DNA of 12,109 bases from an uncultured Alphaproteobacteria bacterium (GTDB taxonomy: Bacteria; Pseudomonadota; Alphaproteobacteria; Rickettsiales; UBA1997): NCBI GenBank assembly GCA_903858915.1, contig CAIOKL010000276.1:1-12109 (forward strand), written 5' to 3'. Each line of letters starts with the position of its first letter. Positions within the stretch are counted from its first letter, which is position 1. Both the position numbers and the translations under genes were made by a program. This document shows positions 1 through 6,616 of the stretch, one piece after another. Under the pieces are notes generated by a model. The model made no database searches, was not told the origin of the DNA, and worked only from the letters and a program-made list of their open reading frames with translations.

Positions 1-338
1 ATTCTTTGTTGATTATTTTCTTTGTCGATATTTTTTTCAATTAATTCTTCTAATACTGATATTGTCGATATCGCGTAGATTGTCATGGTTGTAAGTCTTT
101 GTTGACCATCAACTACTATAAAATTATCATCTTTATTTTTGTCGTCATTCTTAAGAACTATCGAGCCCATATAATGAGGATTTTTAGTCTCGTCGACGGA
201 TAAAAAATCATTCCATAAATCTTCCCAATTTTCTTTTGACCAGGAATAGTCTCTTTGAAATTGGGGAATTTTATAAATTTTACCATTGCCGATTATGTCG
301 TAAAATGTTGCGTCACTAGCATTAAATGATTTTTTCAT
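1..338 (-). CDS. DUF262 (GmrSD-type) protein, 5' part only
   Basis: An open frame runs on the minus strand from an ATG at 338 off the left edge, giving about 112 residues with no stop. Visible DUF262 signatures are IPQFQRDYSW (residues 24-33), a following WEDLWNDF segment, HYMGSIVL (55-62) and VVDGQQRLTTM (75-85). The DGQQR motif (77-81) is the hallmark of this ParB/Srx-like nuclease-fold domain. DUF262 proteins include the GmrS half of type IV restriction enzymes that attack modified cytosine, SspE of phosphorothioate-linked defence, and many uncharacterised relatives. The C-terminal part, often DUF1524 with an HNH-like nuclease, would lie left of position 1 and cannot be assessed. No clear Shine-Dalgarno sequence precedes the start. 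The gene lies downstream of hscA on the same strand after a 228-nt spacer, so it is probably a separate unit. The family call is firm. A defence role is inference. Confidence 0.88.
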   Translation of the reverse strand, partial: MKKSFNASDATFYDIIGNGKIYKIPQFQRDYSWSKENWEDLWNDFLSVDETKNPHYMGSIVLKNDDKNKDDNFIVVDGQQRLTTMTIYAISTISVLEELIEKNIDKENNQQR

Positions 339-421
339 GATGAGTTTTTGGTTTCTTTAAATAGTTTTTAAATATTTTAAGGAATTAGTTTTAACAATAA
401 AAGAAAAAAATATTTATTTTA

Positions 422-472
422 GAAAAATTTTTTTTACAGCGCATCAACATTTTTGTTAGTTAAATTTGCTTT
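422..472 (-). repeat. degenerate duplicate of the hscA 3' end
   Basis: This stretch resembles positions 560-606, which span the hscA stop codon. Both contain GAAAAATTT, then ACA, an exact CATCAACATT, a TTG, and a nearby TTT..GCTTT. The duplicate has four extra T. Read on the minus strand, 434-460 encodes TNKNVDAL followed by TAA, against SGKNVDEL-TAA at the real hscA end. The two copies lie about 133 nt apart and are not in the same frame. It looks like a decayed duplication, or the original gene end displaced by an insertion. The DNA is AT-rich, so chance similarity contributes; the match including the stop codon is the best argument. Confidence 0.5.
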
Positions 473-530
473 GCAAATTTAGGGAGAAGATGAATCGCTT
501 CGTCGCGAGTGAATCGCGACATCCGCGATG
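461..530. repeat. two adjacent inverted repeats, one GC-rich
   Basis: Positions 461-469 (TAAATTTGC) and 473-481 (GCAAATTTA) form a perfect 9-bp inverted repeat around TTT. Just beyond it, GTCGCGA (502-508) pairs with TCGCGAC (514-520) around a 5-nt loop. ATCGC (494-498) and GCGAT (525-529) extend that stem across small internal loops. The second hairpin is a GC-rich island in very AT-rich spacer. It could be a remnant of a small palindromic repeat element. It lacks the T-run on the minus strand expected of a simple hscA terminator, although a weaker terminator role is possible. Confidence 0.55.
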
Positions 531-566
531 AATTTTTTTATTTGGTTATTTTTTTACTTGAAAAAT

Positions 567-2363
567 TTACAACTCATCAACATTCTTGCCAGAAATTTTT
601 TGCTTTAAAACCACATTAACTTTTTGTAAAATCAAATTTTCGGCGGTATGTGAAAGTTGTTTCTGCCCTTGATTCACAAGCTCTCTTTGCTCATTAAGAT
701 TTTTGGAAAAATTTTGTGGAAGCGTTAAATTTTGTAAATCAAAAATTGCCGATTCGATATTTTTTTTCTCATCTTCGCTTAAAATAAATTGTGGATTTTT
801 TAAATCATTTTTAATAATTTCAATGTCATGATTAGCCTCGACGATCGCTTCGGTAAGTAGGCGATTTTCAATGTCACTTCTAGAATTTTTAAGTGATTCG
901 AGTAAAATATTTTTAACATCATTTTCGTTTAACCCATAACTCGGACGCACAATAATTTCTTGTTTTTCGCCGGTAAATTTTTCTTCTGAAGTGATGGTTA
1001 AAAGCCCGTCGGCGTCGAGTGTAAAAACGACGCGAACCCTTGCGATTCCTGCTTTCAAAGGCGGAATATTTTTAACTTCAAATTCCGCCAAAGAGCGACA
1101 ATCCTTGGCAAATTCTCTCTCGCCTTGCACAATGTGAAATTTCATGGCGTTTTGATTATCAACATAAGTGGTAAATTCTTTGGCTTTGGCAATTGGGATT
1201 GTAGAGTTGCGGTGAATAATTTTATCGACAATTCCACCCATCATTTCAATGCCCAAAGAAAGCGGATTAACATCGAGTAATAAATTATTTTTGCTATGCG
1301 ATAAATTATAAGCTTGATGAGTCGCGCCGATAGCAACGACGCGGTCGGGATCGAGGTTGGTAAGAATTTTTTTGGCACCAAAAATTTCCGCTAATTTTTT
1401 TTGAATTAAGGGAATTCGTGTTGATCCGCCGATTAAAATAACGCCATCAATTTGCGAAATTTCAATTTCTAAATCATCGAGTAAATCCGTTGTAAGAGTA
1501 AGAGTTTTATTGATTTTTTCGCTAATTAAATTTTCAAATTCTTGACGCGAAAAATTCTCAAAAAAATCTTGTGAAGATAATTTTTCTTTAACAATTTTTG
1601 GATTTTTAACACCTTTTTTTCGTAAAATTTCATCAAAATCATCGCCACCCAGATTGTTGTCACCAGCCACTCCAAGCACTTTAAAAACTCCGCGATCAAT
1701 TTTTAAAATCGACACATCAAAAGTTCCGCCACCGAGATCGTAAACCAAATAAGTTCCGCGCGATTGATTTTCTAAACCGTAAGCGAAGGCTCCCGCTGTA
1801 GGTTCGTTGACCAAGCGCAAAACTTCAAAACCTGCCAATTCGGCGGATTGTTTGGTAGCGTTTTTGGCATTTTCATCAAAATAAGCAGGCACCGTGATTA
1901 CTGCCTTGGCGATGGTTTTTTGTAAATTTTTTTCGGCAATTTTTTTTAAATATTTTAAAATTTCTGCGGAAATTTCGATCGCTGAAATTTTTTTATCGCC
2001 AATTTGTAAGGCGATGGCGTCTTTATTTGCGCTATTGTCGATGATTAAACCATCGTAAAAATTTTTAGATAAAGAAAGATTTTTTAATTCGGAATAATTT
2101 TTTCCCATCAATCTTTTTATTGAAGAAATTTGATATTTTCCGCTAGCATTTTTACCAACTCCAACCACTTCGCCAGCTTCATTATAAGACACTTTGGAAG
2201 TAATCATGTCATCGCCATTTTCATCGCGAAAAATCGTTAATTTTTCATTTTCAATAATGCCAATTAATGAATTTGTGGTGCCTAAATCAATGCCGACAAC
2301 TAAAGCTTGTGAGTCTTTATTTTCTAGTTCTGGAATTGGTTCTTGAATTTGTAAAAGTCCCAT
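567..2363 (-). CDS. hscA: HscA, Hsp70-type chaperone for Fe-S cluster transfer
   Basis: This 598-residue Hsp70 paralog is specialised for the scaffold IscU; with HscB it uses ATP to release clusters from IscU to acceptor proteins. The N-terminus MGLLQIQEP followed by GIDLGTTNSL (residues 24-33) is typical of HscA, as opposed to DnaK. Other ATPase-domain signatures are VITVPAYFD (155-163), YDLGGGTFDVSIL (208-220) and IGGSTRIPLI (311-320). The interdomain linker is DVNPLSL (364-370). The substrate domain contains FTTYVDNQ and QGERE, and the helical lid runs from about 480 to the end. The family is usually about 595-620 residues. Between GGDDFD (239-244) and SRQEF (272-276) the protein is roughly 25 residues shorter than E. 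coli HscA, in ATPase subdomain IIB. The start lies 1 nt after the hscB stop, so translation is probably coupled. It is the last gene of the isc operon here; no ferredoxin gene follows. Confidence 0.96.
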   Translation of the reverse strand: MGLLQIQEPIPELENKDSQALVVGIDLGTTNSLIGIIENEKLTIFRDENGDDMITSKVSYNEAGEVVGVGKNASGKYQISSIKRLMGKNYSELKNLSLSKNFYDGLIIDNSANKDAIALQIGDKKISAIEISAEILKYLKKIAEKNLQKTIAKAVITVPAYFDENAKNATKQSAELAGFEVLRLVNEPTAGAFAYGLENQSRGTYLVYDLGGGTFDVSILKIDRGVFKVLGVAGDNNLGGDDFDEILRKKGVKNPKIVKEKLSSQDFFENFSRQEFENLISEKINKTLTLTTDLLDDLEIEISQIDGVILIGGSTRIPLIQKKLAEIFGAKKILTNLDPDRVVAIGATHQAYNLSHSKNNLLLDVNPLSLGIEMMGGIVDKIIHRNSTIPIAKAKEFTTYVDNQNAMKFHIVQGEREFAKDCRSLAEFEVKNIPPLKAGIARVRVVFTLDADGLLTITSEEKFTGEKQEIIVRPSYGLNENDVKNILLESLKNSRSDIENRLLTEAIVEANHDIEIIKNDLKNPQFILSEDEKKNIESAIFDLQNLTLPQNFSKNLNEQRELVNQGQKQLSHTAENLILQKVNVVLKQKISGKNVDEL

Positions 2364-2364
2364 T

Positions 2365-2850
2365 TTAATTTAGATTTTTTTGACGATTTTTTAAATCAAT
2401 TAATGATTTTTTTAAATATTTTGCTTTAATTAAAAACTGCGTTGCTTCATTGGATTTATTAGCCTCAAAAGCATTTTGAAAATCATTAATTAATTTTTTA
2501 ATTTGTGAATTTAAATTATTTTTTAAAACTAAAATTTCATTTAAATTATTTATTTCAAAAATTTTTTCTTGCAAATCTAAAATCTCTTGAAGCGTTGAAA
2601 TATCTGGCTTAACTTGATTTTCATCATCTTCAATATCGATATTTTTTAATTGCAAAAGATGCGATGCGCGCAAAAAATCATCGCTTAAAATTTTATAAGC
2701 TTCGTTAATTAAAATTGAATGCTCGATCGAGTTAAAATCTGCCTTGTCGGGGTGAAATTGATTTTGAAATTGATGATATTTTTCTTCAATTTCGTGTAAA
2801 TCGATGGTAAATTTTGGCGATAAATTAAAGAGTTCAAAATAATTTTTCAT
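2365..2850 (-). CDS. hscB: HscB, J-domain co-chaperone of HscA
   Basis: This 161-residue co-chaperone (E. coli HscB has 171) stimulates HscA ATPase activity and delivers IscU to it. The N-terminal J domain (about residues 1-75) begins NYFELFNLSP and contains the essential HPD tripeptide within QFHPDKADF, followed by the INEAYKILSD helix. The C-terminal part carries LQEILDLQEKIFEI and further amphipathic helices, matching the three-helix HSCB_C domain that binds IscU. This separates it from generic DnaJ proteins, which have a G/F-rich linker. The ATG overlaps the iscA stop codon in an ATGA arrangement, and hscA starts 1 nt after its stop, so the three genes are almost certainly co-translated. 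The gene is very A/T-rich and lysine/asparagine-rich, like the rest of the operon. Confidence 0.94.
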   Translation of the reverse strand: MKNYFELFNLSPKFTIDLHEIEEKYHQFQNQFHPDKADFNSIEHSILINEAYKILSDDFLRASHLLQLKNIDIEDDENQVKPDISTLQEILDLQEKIFEINNLNEILVLKNNLNSQIKKLINDFQNAFEANKSNEATQFLIKAKYLKKSLIDLKNRQKNLN

Positions 2851-3233
2851 ACATTAAAACTTTCTCCACAACCGCAACGACCTTTTTCGTTGGGATTAAC
2901 AAAATCAAAGCCCGAAGACAGTTCATCTTCTTTAAAAACCATTTCACTTCCAATCAAAAACATCGACACTTTTGGATCGATAAAAATTTGAATTTCTTGA
3001 TTATTTTCGTGGCACAAAATCACATCATCATATTTGGAAATATTTTTTTCGGCGATGGCGAATTCAATGGTGTAACTCAAGCCCGAACAACCGCGAGTTC
3101 GCACCGAAACACGAATGCCTTCGCACGGCTCGGTGCGCTTACTCAAAAGTTTTTTAATTTGCGCAATCGCCTCGGGCTTGACCGTTAGATAATCAACGAT
3201 TGGATTGCCGGTTTTTGAAATTTTAAAATTCAT
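2847..3233 (-). CDS. iscA: IscA, A-type Fe-S carrier protein
   Basis: This 128-residue protein of the HesB/IscA family receives Fe-S clusters or iron and passes them to target enzymes. The three cluster-binding cysteines are visible: C49 in RTRGCSGLSY, and C120 and C122 in GRCGCGESF near the C-terminus. That gives the family Cys-(about 70)-Cys-Gly-Cys arrangement. The body contains the usual VKPEAIAQIKKLL helix and a FIDPKVSMFLIG segment. Family members are usually 105-125 residues; the extra length is about 15 N-terminal residues before the conserved domain. I chose the ATG at 3233, 4 nt after the iscU stop. A longer frame reaching 3476 only reads antisense-free iscU DNA in another frame. 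The TGA stop overlaps the hscB start by 4 nt. ErpA-like function cannot be excluded, but the operon position favours IscA. Confidence 0.94.
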   Translation of the reverse strand: MNFKISKTGNPIVDYLTVKPEAIAQIKKLLSKRTEPCEGIRVSVRTRGCSGLSYTIEFAIAEKNISKYDDVILCHENNQEIQIFIDPKVSMFLIGSEMVFKEDELSSGFDFVNPNEKGRCGCGESFNV

Positions 3234-3237
3234 TTTC

Positions 3238-3621
3238 TTAAGAATTTTTATTTTTTTTGTAATCTTCAATTGCCGCTTTAATCGCTTCTTCCGCAAGGAC
3301 TGAGCAATGAATTTTAACGGGCGGAAGCGACAATTCTTCGGCAATTTCTTTGTTGGTAATTTTTTGCGCTTTGTCGATTTCCATGCCTTTAATCCATTCG
3401 GTTGCAAGCGAGCTGGAAGCAATCGCCGAGCCACAGCCGAAGGTTTTGAATTTGGCGTCGGTGATGATGCCATCATCGGAAACTTTGATTTGTAATTTCA
3501 TGACATCGCCACAGGCTGGAGCGCCGACTAAGCCGGTGCCAACGCCTTTTTCATTTTTGTCGAAAGCTCCAACATTTTTGGGATTTTCGTAATGCTCTAA
3601 AAGCTCTTTTGAATAAGCCAT
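3238..3621 (-). CDS. iscU: IscU, Fe-S cluster assembly scaffold
   Basis: IscU is the scaffold on which a [2Fe-2S] cluster is built from sulfur donated by IscS, before HscA/HscB-driven transfer. The 127 residues match the family length, and key residues fall at the same numbers as in E. coli IscU. C37 and D39 lie in LVGAPACGDVM, C63 in FGCGSAIASSS, and H105 and C106 in KIHCSVLAEEAI. The HscA recognition motif LPPVK is at 99-103. All cluster ligands are present, so the protein should be functional. Spacing is 4 nt to iscA and 10 nt from iscS, as in a typical isc operon. No obvious Shine-Dalgarno sequence precedes the ATG, so coupling to iscS translation is likely. Confidence 0.97.
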   Translation of the reverse strand: MAYSKELLEHYENPKNVGAFDKNEKGVGTGLVGAPACGDVMKLQIKVSDDGIITDAKFKTFGCGSAIASSSLATEWIKGMEIDKAQKITNKEIAEELSLPPVKIHCSVLAEEAIKAAIEDYKKNKNS

Positions 3622-3631
3622 ATTTTTAAAA

Positions 3632-4849
3632 TTAATGTGTTTTCCAATTGATTGATTTAATGTCGATACCTTCTTGCATCATGTCCCAAAGCGGGCTCAT
3701 AGCGCGAAGTTTTTCAACTTTTTTAGTAATTAAATTGATTGCGTAATCGATTTCTTCTTCTGTCGTAAAGCGTCCAAAACCAAAGCGAATCGAAGTGTGA
3801 GCGAGTTCATCATCGACACCCAAAGCGTGCAAAACATAAGATGGTTCAAGTGATGCGGAGGTGCAAGCCGAGCCAGAAGAAACCGCTAAATCTTTGATTG
3901 CCATAATCATCGATTCACCTTCAATTCCTGCGAAAGAAAAATTTAAATTACCCCAATATCTTTGTTCTAAATCGCCATTGAGATAGACATGCGTAAGAGC
4001 GGTGACGGCATCATAAAATTTCTTACTTAATTTTTTGATGTGCAGATAATCTTTTTCCATTTCATTAAAAGCAATTTCCGAAGCGAGTCCGAGACCGGCA
4101 ATCAATTGTGTTGGAGCCGTGCCACTGCGAATTCCGCGTTCTTGTCCACCGCCACTAAAAATTGGCTTGATGCGAACTCGAGGTTTGCGACGAATATAAA
4201 TTGCGCCGACGCCTTTCGGACCATAAATTTTATGTCCAGAAATACTCATTAAATCGATATTCATTTTTTCGACATCGAGAGGAATTTTGCCAAAAGCTTG
4301 AGCGCAATCGGTGTGAAAAAAAACGCCTTTTTTACGACATAAAGCGCCGATTTCCGCGAGCGGTTGAATAACTCCGATTTCATTGTTAACCGCCATGATT
4401 GAAACCAAGGAAGTTTCGTTGGTGATGGCGTTTTCGAGAGCATTTAAATCAACCAAGCCATTTTTCTGAACGGGCAGAAAAGTTATTTTAAACCCTTCTT
4501 GTTCTAAGTCACGACACGAATTGATAACGCATTTATGCTCTGTTGTTAAAGTTATAATGTGTTTTTTATTGGCGCTTTCGTAAAATTTGGCGACGCCTTT
4601 AATGGCTAAATTGTTTGATTCCGTAGCGCCCGAAGTGAAAAAAATTTCTTTGTCATCGGCGTTGATAAGTTTGGCGACTTGACGACGAGCAATTTCAACA
4701 ATTTCTTCCGCTTTCCAACCGTAAGAGTGGCTTCTTGAATGCGGATTGCCAAAATCATTTTTCATAACTTCGACGATTTTATCGATAACTCGTGGATCGA
4801 TTGGCGTGGTGGCTTGATAATCTAGATAAATTGGTAATTTTATGGTCAT
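3632..4849 (-). CDS. iscS: IscS, PLP-dependent cysteine desulfurase
   Basis: IscS converts cysteine to alanine and carries the released sulfur as a persulfide to IscU and probably to tRNA-thiolation partners. Its 405 residues match the E. coli length (404). It contains H105 in TTEHK, D181 and Q184 in HTDCAQ, and the PLP Schiff-base lysine K207 in SISGHKIYGPKG. The catalytic cysteine is C329 in SSGSACTSASLEPSYVL, with the long mobile loop of group I desulfurases. The C-terminus SPLWDMMQEGIDIKSINW is the conserved tail that docks IscU, which the upstream paralog lacks. A GGAAGA Shine-Dalgarno-like sequence lies just upstream of the ATG, in the 10-nt gap after the preceding stop. This is one of the few clear ribosome-binding sites in the operon. 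It is probably the main housekeeping sulfur donor. Confidence 0.97.
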   Translation of the reverse strand: MTIKLPIYLDYQATTPIDPRVIDKIVEVMKNDFGNPHSRSHSYGWKAEEIVEIARRQVAKLINADDKEIFFTSGATESNNLAIKGVAKFYESANKKHIITLTTEHKCVINSCRDLEQEGFKITFLPVQKNGLVDLNALENAITNETSLVSIMAVNNEIGVIQPLAEIGALCRKKGVFFHTDCAQAFGKIPLDVEKMNIDLMSISGHKIYGPKGVGAIYIRRKPRVRIKPIFSGGGQERGIRSGTAPTQLIAGLGLASEIAFNEMEKDYLHIKKLSKKFYDAVTALTHVYLNGDLEQRYWGNLNFSFAGIEGESMIMAIKDLAVSSGSACTSASLEPSYVLHALGVDDELAHTSIRFGFGRFTTEEEIDYAINLITKKVEKLRAMSPLWDMMQEGIDIKSINWKTH

Positions 4850-4859
4850 TTTTCTTCCG

Positions 4860-5972
4860 TTATTTATTGGTTCTTTGATAAAATTCTTTAAAAATTTTTA
4901 TGAAATAATCGATTTCACTTTTACTAGTTTGAGGTGCAAGGCTTACGCGAATTGCGCCATCTAAAAATTCATTGGAAACATTCATGGCTTTTAAAATTCT
5001 TGATTGAGAAATTGTGCCAGAAGAGCATGAGGCTCCAGCGCTCACGCATATATTGTTTAAATCAAAATTGATTAATTGTGTTTGATTGCTAATGTTGGGA
5101 ATGGCGTAAAAACAAGTATTTGCAAGCCTTGAAGTGTTAGATGCAAAAATTTTTACATTATTGTGTGTAATTTTTTGTAAATTTTCTTCCAAATAATTGC
5201 GCAAAGTGGCGATTTTTTGAAAATCATCGAGATTTTTTTGAGCCAAGGCGCAAGCCTCGCCGAAGCCGGCAATTCCGGCGATATTTAGTGAGCCGGCCCT
5301 TTTAGATTTCTGTTGTTTTCCACCGTAAATTAATGGACGGAAATCAAGTCCTTTGCGAATTAATAATGCGCCAACTCCTTGTGGGCCGTTGATTTTGTGA
5401 GCCGAAATCGAGGCATAATCAACATTTAATTTTTCCAAATCAACGGCAATTTTGCCGACCGCTTGCACAATATCGCAATGAAATAATCCAAAATTTTGAT
5501 GAGTAATTTTAGCAATTTCTTCAACGGGTTGAATGGCGCCAGTTTCATTGTTGCAAGCCATTACCGATACTAAAAAATTTTCTTTATTTAGTGGAATTTT
5601 TTTAACAAAATCATCGATATTTATAACACCATTTTCTTCGCAAGAAATTTCTGAAATTTTGAGGTGAGGGGGGCGACAATTGTAAACCGAAGAATGTTCG
5701 ATGCTAGAAATTATAATTTGCGAAAAATCAGAGCCGAAAAATATTGTGTTAGTTGATTCGGTGGCACTTGAAGTAAAAATAATTTCATAATTTTTGCAAT
5801 TAAGAAATGCATTAATTTTGGCTTTAGCTTCATCGATTATAGCATTGGCTTTCCGTCCAAGAGAGTGTGTGGCTGAAGAGTTGAGGGGGTACTGCGAAAC
5901 TTCGTTCATTTTAGTGATTACCGCTTCGGAGACTGCGGTTGTAGAGTTGTAATCAAGATAAATTGGTTTCAT
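4860..5972 (-). CDS. second NifS/IscS-type cysteine desulfurase paralog
   Basis: This 370-residue class V aminotransferase-fold protein is clearly related to IscS but diverged and about 35 residues shorter. Landmarks are YLDYNSTT near the N-terminus, FTSSATESTN, H93 in SIEHSS, HCDIVQAVGK (165-174), the PLP lysine K193 in SISAHKINGPQG, and the catalytic cysteine C316 in SAGASCSSG. Both active-site residues are intact, so it should be an active desulfurase. It ends at about the point where the IscU-docking tail of IscS begins, suggesting another sulfur acceptor or weaker IscU binding. Rickettsiales commonly carry a second desulfurase gene between iscR and iscS, annotated nifS- or spl1-like; its specific role is not established here. 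Its ATG overlaps the iscR stop by 4 nt (ATGA), and 10 nt separate it from iscS. Confidence 0.9.
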   Translation of the reverse strand: MKPIYLDYNSTTAVSEAVITKMNEVSQYPLNSSATHSLGRKANAIIDEAKAKINAFLNCKNYEIIFTSSATESTNTIFFGSDFSQIIISSIEHSSVYNCRPPHLKISEISCEENGVINIDDFVKKIPLNKENFLVSVMACNNETGAIQPVEEIAKITHQNFGLFHCDIVQAVGKIAVDLEKLNVDYASISAHKINGPQGVGALLIRKGLDFRPLIYGGKQQKSKRAGSLNIAGIAGFGEACALAQKNLDDFQKIATLRNYLEENLQKITHNNVKIFASNTSRLANTCFYAIPNISNQTQLINFDLNNICVSAGASCSSGTISQSRILKAMNVSNEFLDGAIRVSLAPQTSKSEIDYFIKIFKEFYQRTNK

Positions 5973-6370
5973 AATTTATCGAGTGAAATTGAATTTAAAT
6001 AATCGTAAATACGATTTTCAAGACCATGCCACAAATGATGAGTTTTACATTTGGTTTTATTGTTAGTAGCGATGCATCCGCTTTTTTCTAGGGAGCAACG
6101 CGTCATTTTTATCGGCTCATCAATGGCTTTTATGATATCAGAAACGGTAATTTGTGATTTTTCTTTACTTAAAATATAGCCTCCACCGGGACCTTTAATT
6201 GATTTAACAATGCCATTTTTTTTCAAATGCGTGAAGATTTGTTCGAGATAAGATAATGAAATATTTTGACTTTTGGCAATTTCGTTTAACGACAATGGTT
6301 TGCTAGTTTTTTGTGAGCTGATTTCAATTATAGCCATGACTGCGTAGCGCGCTTTGGTAGTCAAAATCAT
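5969..6370 (-). CDS. iscR: IscR, Rrf2-family Fe-S-sensing regulator
   Basis: This 133-residue Rrf2-type winged-helix regulator is the first gene of the isc operon. The N-terminal DNA-binding part starts MILTTKARYAVMAI and includes SYLEQIFTHLKKNGIVKSIKGPGGGY (residues 40-65), with the recognition helix and wing typical of the family. The cluster-binding loop has C92, C99, C108 and H111, the Cys3His set used by E. coli IscR to hold a [2Fe-2S] cluster. It is therefore probably a cluster-sensing regulator, not a generic Rrf2 protein. In characterised species holo-IscR represses its own operon; a near-consensus type 1 site about 50 nt upstream (6420-6444) supports the same here. The E. coli protein is about 162 residues; this one lacks much of its C-terminal tail. 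The stop overlaps the next start by 4 nt. Confidence 0.95.
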   Translation of the reverse strand: MILTTKARYAVMAIIEISSQKTSKPLSLNEIAKSQNISLSYLEQIFTHLKKNGIVKSIKGPGGGYILSKEKSQITVSDIIKAIDEPIKMTRCSLEKSGCIATNNKTKCKTHHLWHGLENRIYDYLNSISLDKL

Positions 6371-6419
6371 AAAATATATTCTTTAAATATCGAATTTTTT
6401 TAGCAAAAGTTTTTTTGTA

Positions 6420-6444
6420 ATACCCCACCATTTTAGTAAGGTAT
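6420..6444 (-). promoter_or_regulatory. type 1 IscR operator
   Basis: On the minus strand this 25-nt imperfect palindrome has half-sites ATACCTTACT and GGTGGGGTAT around a 5-nt AAAAT centre. Compared by eye with the E. coli type 1 IscR consensus, it agrees at 22 of 25 positions, including both ATA/TAT ends. It overlaps the predicted -10 element of iscR, so binding of holo-IscR should block transcription. This is the expected negative feedback of the isc operon. The rpsA promoter on the other strand starts about 40 nt further away and is not covered. Confidence 0.82.
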
Positions 6445-6457
6445 TTTTTGCTCACAA
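6430..6457 (-). promoter_or_regulatory. predicted iscR-operon promoter
   Basis: On the minus strand, TTGTGA (6452-6457) matches 4 of 6 bases of the -35 consensus. It is followed after 16 nt by TAAAAT (6430-6435), which matches 5 of 6 bases of the -10. Transcription would start near 6423, giving a leader of about 50 nt. The -10 lies inside the IscR operator. No other good promoter is visible upstream of a gene in the operon, so this probably drives all seven genes. Confidence 0.6.
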
Positions 6458-6486
6458 GTCTTTTTTTAAAAAAGATTGTTGGACGC

Positions 6487-6515
6487 TTGCAATTAAAATT
6501 GAGGGTTGATATAAT
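6487..6515 (+). promoter_or_regulatory. predicted rpsA promoter
   Basis: TTGCAA (6487-6492; 4 of 6 of the -35 consensus) is followed after exactly 17 nt by a perfect TATAAT (6510-6515). The start would be near 6522, giving a leader of about 95 nt before the rpsA ATG. That leader has no Shine-Dalgarno sequence, as is common for rpsA. It holds only a short GCTT/AAGC stem. S1 autoregulates through its own leader in enterobacteria; whether that holds here cannot be judged. Confidence 0.68.
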
Positions 6516-6616
6516 TTTTTTACTTAACTTTCGTTTAGACTGTAAGTTTTTATTAACCTCATTATCGCTAAATCCCTGTCAAAGCTTGTGTTTAAGCGGT
6601 TTCTCTACTAAAATTT

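Noticed and set aside
2847..3476. A 209-residue frame that would add about 81 residues to the IscA N-terminus
   Set aside because: The extra part reads the iscU coding DNA in another frame, is low in complexity and basic, and has no family similarity. The ATG at 3233 fits spacing and homology.
6460..6476. TCTTTTTT/AAAAAAGA inverted repeat between iscR and rpsA as a terminator
   Set aside because: It is pure A/T, has almost no loop and lies upstream of both divergent genes, where no transcript needs to end.
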